The translations under genes and the position numbers were made by a program. From assembly GCA_030248195.1 (NCBI GenBank), contig JASAND010010952.1:17103-81102 (forward strand): DNA of 64,000 nucleotides, read 5' to 3'. Origin of the DNA: Trissonchulus latispiculum. Lineage: Eukaryota; Nematoda; Enoplea; Enoplida; Ironidae. The notes under the pieces are model-generated. The model ran no database searches, had not been told where the DNA came from, and saw only the letters and a list, made by a program, of their open reading frames with translations. Below are positions 56,290 through 64,000 of the stretch, one piece after another; positions within the stretch are counted from its first letter, which is position 1, and each line of letters begins with the position of its first letter.

Positions 56290-57600
56290 TCCAGTTACAC
56301 ACATACATATACCCAAAATTTGAAACCCTGTCACCTGTACGAAAAATGCGTATTCATACCTTTGTCATGTAACAAGTCTGGTGAATTACCTCCAACTGAA
56401 TTTTGGACTTTGCTTAAATAGTTCAATAGCGCACGAAAACGAAACACTACCTCAAAAGACTTTGGAGTGTGGGCAAAGCAAGAGTTTGACATCGCATTAC
56501 AAAAGAACATTGATACCAAGCACATATCTTGATATACTAACAAATAATTAAGCGAATACACAACAAACGTAGTATCAAATATATATACGCGCCACCAACC
56601 GCCCCCCTCCCCCACTCTAACTCACACATCGTCCCCCTGTAGCCACCCATCACGTACTCCACCTTAATGACCTCCAGCACCACCTCTACCTCGGGATCCC
56701 CACCCGCCTCATCCCTCCGCCTACCACCATGAGCCACCCCCCACCCCCCGACGAGTTGGGTCAACGAGTCAATCTCGACCTTAACTCGGTCAACCACCAC
56801 CCACTTAACCCACATTAGCCTAACTACCGGCTGCATCCCTCCCCCATATTCCAAAATCAGTACTTGTAGGTCCTGAGAGGTTCGCTCCAGGGAGCTGATA
56901 TTGGCATTGATTGCGCCCGCCATAATAAATTCTAAAAGCAAACCTATACTTGATCGTACGGATGTTTTAGTGCGTCTGTCAAAAGACTGGGATCCCTATT
57001 GCTGGATGAAATAGAACACTGCAATCAAAAGCAACATCAGTTCAAAGTTTCAAAATAGACCAGACTAGCCCCGTTTAACTGTATGGTAAATTAGTTTTGG
57101 CCCGGTCGGTTATACACACTAAAACTACGAGAAATAAATCCTGTACTGATGTAATTTCGACAAAATGTTTGAGCGCGTCCTTGCGCCCTTTCTTAGATCA
57201 AAGTTTGAAATAAAAATGCTCAAAAAATCCTAAATTACAGACTGTAAAATTACAACTTACACTTCAAATCAAGCTCAAATCCGTTACTAATCGTTTCTTA
57301 CCTTTAGGCTAGAGGTTCGACTCCATTTTCTTTGAAAATGTCATTAATAAAACTTTCGAACAACGCACATGAAATTAAAAAATGGCTTTTAATCCCAAAT
57401 AAATACACGGGCAAGAAAACTAAAATTTTTGCAAAACTAGCGACGTCACTTCTACTATAAGACTTCTCAAAATCCGAAAGATAAAAATGACAAGTTTAAA
57501 CCTGTCTGCAAGGAAAGTTGTAGGCAAGTTTTTAACACGTCTGCCAAGCAACACACATTGTGACTAGTAAATATCACTAACAAATAAATCTTTTGTTAAA
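56290..57600. other. No feature seen
   Basis: Contains a C-rich strand at 56590-56760, which produces long but compositional minus-strand frames (Gly/Val-rich). No exons or repeat ends were recognised. Confidence 0.4.
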
Positions 57601-57613
57601 TTGTCGTAATTTA

Positions 57614-57961
57614 TGGGTATGTCAGCTTTAACTCCACAGCGAGTGCAGAAGGTTTCCGGAAAGCTGAGAAAAGCGACTCGAAAGTTGTAAAATTGAAAAT
57701 CAAAATTGTCTCGAAGTATTTCAAAACTTTTTAGAAAATGTTTGAAGAATGTATCGACAGTGTTTGTTAAAACAGTCACCTGTTTTAGTGCAAAAATGTT
57801 CTAGACAAATTTATGAGATGTCTCAAAATATTTTCAAAAAGTCTCGAAAGCTGAAGATCTTTCGAGACAAAAAGTCTCAAAACTTGGAAAGCATTTCGAG
57901 ACAAATCCCAACTTTCCGGAAACCCTCTGCACTCGCTGTGGAGTTAAAGCTGACATACCCA
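57614..57961. mobile_element. PIF/Harbinger-like MITE with TTA target duplication
   Basis: TIRs of about 55 bp start TGGGTATGTCAGCTTTAACT and end AGTTAAAGCTGACATACCCA. TTA flanks both ends (57611-57613 and 57962-57964), the three-base duplication typical of PIF/Harbinger. The inner part is built of repeated GTCTCGAAA and TTTCGAGAC blocks. 348 bp, no transposase. Confidence 0.8.
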
Positions 57962-57972
57962 TTATATAAAAG

Positions 57973-58350
57973 CAAGAGTACATAATATAAGAGTGTGCCA
58001 CTAGGCACGCTCTATGTTATCAGAGCAAAAACTATGCTCTGCTCGCTAACGGCCCACCCCCCCCCCCGCAAATTGGACCCATCACTTCAAAGAATTTTGT
58101 GCGCTATGTTTGTGTTCTAAAGCTCGAAGCAGGCACAAAATTCGCGCACGCACTGCTTGTGTTTTCGAGCTTAAGCACATAAACGTAGAGCGAGTGAGCG
58201 TACCCCCGTTTCGACTAGGTACTGATTTGCGGGGGGGGGGTCACTAGGGTCTGATTTGCGGGGGGGGGGGCCGTTAGCGAGCAGAGCATAGTTTTTGCTC
58301 TGATAACGTAGAGTGTGCCTAGTGGCACACTCTTATATTATGTACTCTTG
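57973..58350. mobile_element. MITE with 84-bp TIRs and a 7-bp target duplication
   Basis: Near-perfect inverted arms 57973-58056 and 58267-58350 start CAAGAGTACATAATATAAG. ATAAAAG is present on both sides (57966-57972 and 58351-58357). The centre has long C and G runs and a GCGCACGC region. It sits 11 bases from the preceding MITE. The arm identity implies a recent insertion. Superfamily not certain; a 7-8 bp duplication would fit hAT. Confidence 0.85.
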
Positions 58351-58359
58351 ATAAAAGTA

Positions 58360-59880
58360 ATTGTTTTCCTTTTTTATTTCAGCTAGGAAACACTCAGCTT
58401 TTCATTTTTTTGATTCTTCGACTTAGAAAACTCCTGCTAAGGTAACAAGACAAAGCCGTGAGTAGCTAGGTATATTATGTAGCATTTCCACTACGTAACA
58501 GCCAAAATCTAGGGCTATTTGCGCATTTTCTGAGATGAGATTTCCTCAACTTCTACGATCCGTTTGCCATTTTGCAATAAATTCTGCTTCCTCTTTCCTC
58601 AATTATCTGTACGAGACACCTGGGTTTTGAACTGATGTCATAGATACACTTCACTGCCAGTATCCGGGAATCTCACAAAACTAGTTCTGTGAGGTTCACA
58701 CCTCACTTAACCCATTCTGTGATGCCATTACATAACAACCCTACAAAATAAATTAAAAAAGCTAGAACCGGAACAGAACAGAACCGGAACCGGAACAAAT
58801 CAGAACAAGCTAGTGTAACTATTTTGGATATTATTCTTGATTTCTATTTAAAATTATCTAAAACGCAGTGTTATCTTTATGAACGATAAATGAAAAATTG
58901 TACTTCCGTGTAGGAACCTCGGTTCCTTAGCTAAATTGTTTCCGCCATTGAAACTGGGCGCAAATTCAGTCTGGTTGAATCTCTCACACGGAGTAGTCGC
59001 GTTTTCGTCTGCCTTTTTGTGCTCAACGGGGGACTTCTTTAATCAGGTATTTTGGCTGGGGGATCTCAATCCCTCCAAACTTTGGGTTTCTCCTTTCACC
59101 TTTTGGGGTTAAGGTAATAATTGTCTGTACGTGTATAATTATAAAAATGTTTATTCTTTGTAAACTGTAAAATTATCTTTCTACTTTTGTCCACCGTAAT
59201 TTTTGTGTCAAAACAAGTAAACTCACGGTACCGAAATTGGACTGCCGGCGTCTGCTGTAGTTGTTTAGGAAATTAGCGAGTTTAGGGACGAGATCGACAT
59301 GCGCACACTCACGAACCTGGTAATCTTCTTTTAATTTAAATTTATCCGTTCACCGAGACAACCAAATATCTTTACACTAGAAAAAGCTAAAAACCTAGAA
59401 ACTTCTAGGTCTCACAGAACGGGTTTTGTGAGGTTTCAGGCTCACAGAACTAGGTTTGTACGATTTCGGGTTTGGGACGTGGCATATATATGATGGTCGC
59501 TTATACTCGACACCATCCGATATCTGAGTACTCCTATTTCTTTTAATTTCTTGTAATAGCAGTCGGCCATGGCATTCTGGGTTACTGACACTGGCAAACA
59601 CTTGACCGCTGAGAATTATGAGCTGACAACAGCTAACTATATTGTGGCAAATCATTATCCATTCCAACTACATTTCCACTATGACCAGCCTCACTAACCT
59701 AGTCATCTTATTAAAAATGCGCAAATATTTGTTGTCTCTTTAATATTCATTCATTTAATATGCAATCAATAAGGGTGCAATGCTGTCATGACTGAAGCAA
59801 TACATAATAAAATTACATAGAAAATAGATAGATTATTGTGTTGCCCACTTTTCCAAAGGTAAGGACAACTCCTTGTTATT
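58360..59880. other. No gene seen
   Basis: Short repeats of TCACAGAAC and GTTTTGTGAGGTT occur at 58675-58700 and 59410-59450. An ACAGAACCGGAACCGGAACA run lies at 58775-58800. No splice-consistent exons or domains. Confidence 0.4.
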
Positions 59881-59887
59881 GGTCTGT

Positions 59888-60778
59888 GCTTATTGGGTTG
59901 CCACTTTTTACCAAAAAACGCAACCCTTTCATCTGGGTATGTCCGTTTATTTATTATTATTATAATTATTATTCCAGTGACCAACCCCTGTCTACCCTCT
60001 AACTTTTGCTAGGGTTGACCGATTGGGCTGAAATTTTCACGAGGGATTTAGAGTGGGGTGAAGTGTTGACTGAAGCGCGGGCAGTCCGATATTTCCCGGA
60101 TTCCGGGAATGGCGAATCCCGGAAGTTTTTAGAATGGTAAGGGGGGACCAACGGAAACGTAAAAATTTTTTGCCTCCGATTTTGCTTAAAAGTTGGTCAA
60201 ATTGTAATTCGACAGCGCTGATTTCTGAACTGAAATGAAATTTCCGGAAAACTTACGAATTTCGAGATATTCCCAAAATTTCTTCAAAGGTGGTCGATAC
60301 GGTACTCAAAAATGAAAGAGCTCGTCGAGCTGAGCAATGCTTCTTCTTACGACATTTTTCCGGAAATACGCCTAGCGAAAGTTACGACCGAGAAACTGTA
60401 AATCCGGAAAATCACGAAAACCCGGATTTTCAACGGCAAAATTTTTTGTCTCCGATTTCTCTCAAGAGCTGGTCATAGGGTAATTCGACCACGCTGATTT
60501 CGAAACTCAAAACGAAATTTCCGGAAAATTTACGAATTTCGATATATTCGCCACGGCAAATTCTGGATTTTGAAAAATTTCTTCAAAAGTGGTCGATACG
60601 GTACTCAAAAATGAAAGAGCTCGTCGAGCTGAGCAATTTTTCTTCTTACGACTTTTTTCCGGAAACGCGTCTAGCGAAAGTTACGACCAAAAAACTGTTG
60701 CATTCTTCTGAAAAAACCCGTGTACCTAAGGGAAAAAGCCGCGGCAACCCATTCTCGCTACTTCGCTAGTTATTTTTA
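59888..60778 (+). mobile_element. GGGTTGCC-ended element, copy 1
   Basis: Starts ATTGGGTTGCCACTTTTTAC, continues with CAACCCTTTCATCTGGGTA, TTTTGCTAGGGTTGACCGAT and GGGCTGAAATTTTC, and ends GGGAAAAAGCCGCGGCAACC followed by CATTCTCGCTACTTCGCTAG and an ATTATT run. The ends are inverted (GGGTTGCC...GGCAACCC). The interior has two diverged copies about 300 bases apart of a block with GAAAGAGCTCGTCGAGCTGA, i.e. two unit lengths of the 155-bp repeat in copy 2. Confidence 0.75.
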
Positions 60779-61440
60779 TTATTATCCGTCTGTCCCCCCT
60801 AGATATCGAGATTGGGAAGGGGTACAGGGGCGGTTGATACCTTATTTTGAAGCCCTTGACTAGGAAATCTCCCGGAAGCAAGATGGTTTCGAAATTCCGG
60901 GTTTTGTAAATTCGGAATTTTTCGGGTGGTAAGGGTGGTAACTTTTTTGTCTCCAATTTGGCTCCAAAGTCTTTCATAGGGTTATTCGACCAAGGTGATT
61001 TCGAATCTGAAATCGAAATTTTCGAAAAATTTTCGGATTTCGAGATATTCTTCCCGGAAAATTCCGGATTTTAAAACATTTCTTCAAAAGTTGTCGATAT
61101 TGGGCTCAAATGAAAGAGCTCGTGGAGGTGAGTAATTTTTATCCTTACCGTATTTTCCGGAAATGTTTCTAGCGAAGGTTATGGCCGCAGATTGGAAAAT
61201 TCTGAATTTCCGGAAAAAACCGGATTTGCAAAAATTCGTTGAAACATGGGCAATATGCTTAATTGAAAGCTCTTTGAGTCCTGGGACAGATTTTCTGAAC
61301 AGAAATAGCTTAACAGGTATATATCTAGCTAACTCTATACCCCAAAGGAATGTGTTGTGGGCAACACATTCTTGCAGTAGCGCTAGTTATTATTATTATT
61401 ATTATTATTATTATTGTTGTTGTTATTATTATTATTAACC
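60779..61440 (+). repeat. Diverged GGGTTGCC-family remnant and ATT microsatellite
   Basis: CCCGGAAAATTCCGGATTTT, CAAATGAAAGAGCTCGTGGA and TCTAGCGAAGGTTATGGCCG are the same blocks as in the neighbours. The end GTAGCGCTAGTTATTATT is a diverged version of the usual TACTTCGCTAGTTATTATT end, and a (TTA)n microsatellite follows at 61390-61437. Confidence 0.65.
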
Positions 61441-61822
61441 TGCCTATATTGCCTATAGTATATATGCATATAGTATATGTCTATAGATTGACATCTCACC
61501 AATTTCATAGCTTAACATAATTAGCTACTCGAGCCCATTATCATTTGAAACCTACCGACACCTGTGTCATTAATTTGACAGGTGAATACATTAGTGGACA
61601 AGAAAATTAGCCCAAAAAGGTGGTCCCATTTGAAGTCTCCTATTGCTGGAATAAAGCTTTTAAACGATTGCCAGGTTGGCTTGGAGGAATTGTACCGATA
61701 TTTTTTATCATGAATTAACGGTATGCTACGTCCTCATTCCGTGTCTTAAAGTTGCTGAACTTCAGATCATGCACATCAAAACTCCACTCCTAAACATGCA
61801 TCACAAACATCAAAAGATATTA

Positions 61823-63095
61823 TTGGGTTGCCGCTTTTTACACAAAAAGGCAACCCTTTCATCTGGTTATGTCCGTTTATTATTGGGTTGCCGCTTTTTT
61901 TACCAAAAAAGGCAACCCTTTCATCTGGGTATGTCCGTTTATTATTATTTATTCATCTCGTGACCACCCCTGTCCCCCGTCTAACTTTTGCTAGGGTTGA
62001 CCGATTGGGCTGAAATTTTCAGTGGGTGTTGGGGGTGGGGTGAAGTGTTGACTGAAATGCGGGCAGTCTGATATTTCCCGGATTCCGGGAATGGCTGCTC
62101 CCGGAAGTTTTAAAAATGGTAAGGGGGACCAAGGGAAACGTAAAAATTTTTTGTCTTCGATTTCTCTCAAAAGTTGGTCACAGTCTAATTCGATAGCTCT
62201 GATTTCTAAACCAAAATCGAAATTTCCGGAAAATTTACGGATGTCGAGATATTGAACCCGGAAAATTCCGAATTGTGAAAAATTTTTCCGAAAGTGGTCG
62301 ATATGGCACTCAAATGAAAGAGCTCGTCGAGCTGAACAACTCTCCTTCTTGCGACATTTTGCGGAAATGCGTCTAGCGAGAGTTACAGCCGAAAAACTGA
62401 AAATCTGGGAATTCCGGAAAACCCGGATTTTGAAAGATTTTTCCGAAAGTGGTCGATATGATACTCAAATGAATGAGCTCGTCGAGCTGAAAAAGTTTTT
62501 TCTTGCGGTAGTTTCCGGAAATGCGTCTAGCGAAAGTTATAGCCGAAAAACTGAAAATCCAGGAATTCCCGAAAACCCGGATTTTGAAAAAATTTTCCGA
62601 AAGTGGTCGATATGATTCTCAAATGAAAGAGCTCGTCGAGTTGAACAACTTTTCTGCTTGCGGCATTTTCCGGAAATGCGTCTAGCAAAAGTTATAGCCG
62701 AAAAACTGAAAATCCGGGAATTCCCGAAAACCCGGATTTTGAAAAATTTTTCCGAAAGTGGCCGATATGATACTTAAATGAAGGAGCTCGTCGAGCTGAA
62801 CAACTTTTCTGCTTGCGGCATTTTCCGGAAATGCGTCTAGCAGAAGTTACAGCCGAAAAAGTGAAAATCCGGGAATTTCCGAAAACCCGGATTTTGAAAA
62901 ATTTCTCCGAAAGTGGTCGATATGATACTCAAATGAAAGAGCTCGTCGAGCTGAACAACTTTTCTGCTTGCGGCATTTTCCGGAAATGCGTCTAGCGAAA
63001 GTTACGACCAAAAAACTGTTGCATTCTTCTGAAAGAAACCCGTGTCCCTAAGGGAAAAAGCAGCGGCAACTCATTCTCGCTACATCGCTAGTTTA
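61823..63095 (+). mobile_element. GGGTTGCC-ended element, copy 2, with 155-bp tandem array
   Basis: Two tandem copies of the start (ATTGGGTTGCCGCTTTTT at 61822 and 61881, about 59 bp apart) lead into the TTTTGCTAGGGTTGACCGAT body. Five units of about 155 bp follow, the block AGCTCGTCGAGCTGA falling at 62321, 62476, 62630, 62785 and 62940. The end is AGCAGCGGCAACTCATTCTC and CGCTACATCGCTAG. Open frames across the array are a by-product of the repeat. Confidence 0.85.
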
Positions 63096-63099
63096 TTAT

Positions 63100-63606
63100 T
63101 AATCTCGTGACCACCCCCTGTCCCTCCCTCTAAGTTTTGCTAGGGTTGACCGATTGGGCTGAAATTTTCAGTGGTGGCTTGGGGTGGGGTGAAGTGTTGA
63201 CTGAAGCGCGGGGGGGTTCCCCCCGTTGCGGTATGCGAAAGTACTCGATACGGTGATTCTGCATATGGTCAAAATTGAAAGTAGCGGAAACCGCCCAATA
63301 TTGGGCTCATTCGAAAGCTCTCGGTGAGTAGATAAAAAGTTGTAATAGGGCCAAGCCGTCAAAATGAACGACATTTGAGTTACGGAGCATTAAATTGGTC
63401 AAAAATGGCCAAAATCGACCAAAAAACCAAATTTTGACACTTTTCAAAATAATATGGTGAATATGGTACTTAAATGAAAGCTCTCGATATGGAGAGCACC
63501 AATACGTATACTTTGGGTGATGCAAACGCTTTTTATGGGAGATATCGCTATACATTAACGGAAAAAGCAGCGGCAACCCATTCTCGCTACTTCGCTAGTT
63601 TATTAT
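63100..63606 (+). mobile_element. GGGTTGCC-ended element, copy 3, array lost
   Basis: Starts within the body (TCTCGTGACCACCCCCTGTC, TTTTGCTAGGGTTGACCGAT), has a different middle with ATTGAAAGTAGCGGAAACCG and GAAAGCTCTCGATATGGAGA, and ends AAAGCAGCGGCAACCCATTC and GCTACTTCGCTAGTTTATTA. The shared ends with different interiors are typical of non-autonomous families mobilised by one enzyme. Confidence 0.7.
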
Positions 63607-63609
63607 TAC

Positions 63610-64000
63610 AGGCACCAATAAATTCCATTACTTTGCTTTCAACTCTATTATACGATTAAACTCTTTATACAACTCGTTTATCATACAACTTTTGTTTCGC
63701 TGACAGAAAGCTCTAATTCTATTTATCTGTAAACCTCACTACTTTGCTTTTCTACTCCTACATCACTCTCTCCATCACCGGCTCCTCCGATCTGATTCCC
63801 GTTGTATTGGCAATGCCAATGGCTTTGAGATTCACTGCTGCATCTTTGCCACCTGTTTCTGCTTTTTGCTACCTGTTTCCTCTTAATTCCGTAAATATAC
63901 TTACAACACAAACTCCCTGAAAATGTTTCGTTTTCGACGTGTAATGCATATGTCGTTCAATTTGATGTCTGATGTGTCTGTCAGTCAGATTTATATCGGC
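63610..64000. other. No feature seen
   Basis: Ordinary AT-rich sequence up to the window edge; no repeat end or exon recognised. Confidence 0.4.

Noticed and set aside
56537..56941. 134-codon minus-strand frame rich in Gly and Val
   Set aside because: It is produced by a C-rich stretch on the plus strand; no recognisable domain, biased composition.
61163..61438. 91-codon frame ending in a long Tyr/Cys run
   Set aside because: The run is a translated (TTA)n microsatellite and the rest lies in a GGGTTGCC-family remnant.
62349..62995. Open frames of 60-88 codons with repeated peptides across the tandem array
   Set aside because: They follow from the 155-bp repeat; the unit length is not a multiple of three and the frame shifts between units.

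Overview
The window is eukaryotic nuclear DNA from an invertebrate animal. It is AT-rich, has GT-AG introns, and most of its length is transposable-element debris with tRNA-derived SINEs, many short inverted-repeat elements and a Polinton/Maverick-type element. Nothing in it identifies the species. There are no bacterial features, and almost all long reading frames are chance frames in repeats.

The one well-supported host gene lies on the + strand at 21045-39707. It is a degenerin/epithelial sodium channel (DEG/ENaC) gene. Fifteen exons with canonical splice sites and fully consistent intron phases join into 1860 nt (619 codons plus a TAG stop). They run from the HG-containing N-terminal segment and first membrane helix, through the extracellular cysteine domain, to the second helix with its Gly-Ala-Ser tract. 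The upstream exon holding the initiator Met was not found. The early extracellular loop carries a C-type-lectin-like segment (exons 3-5) that channels of this family do not normally have, and exons 3-4 form a symmetric phase 1-1 cassette. This fusion is the most interesting observation in the window. Two spare exon-like sequences in the introns suggest alternative or dead exons.

Region by region: 1-640 holds a fragment of a protein-primed DNA polymerase B of Polinton type, and 872-1791 a broken two-exon gene fragment. 1900-12100 is repeats (direct repeats, a GC-rich block, a SINE, several TIR elements, one with a clean TA duplication). 13854-15085 has two exons of an unrecognised gene. 15521-16590 is a foldback element. 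16600-21040 is mostly featureless, with a tRNA-like sequence. 21045-39707 is the channel gene, its introns filled with TIR elements, including a Mutator-like remnant and a palindrome nested in another element. 41237-47971 is an element with about 1-kb terminal inverted repeats enclosing a decayed polymerase B, a disrupted gene for a secreted Asn-rich protein and a remnant LTR retrotransposon with a gag-like reading frame. 47972-58350 is a chain of MITEs, some with visible target-site duplications. 59880-63605 is a family of elements with GGGTTGCC ends, one containing about five 155-bp tandem units.

The expressed content seen here is therefore one channel gene and possibly one small unknown gene. 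The rest is mobile DNA.
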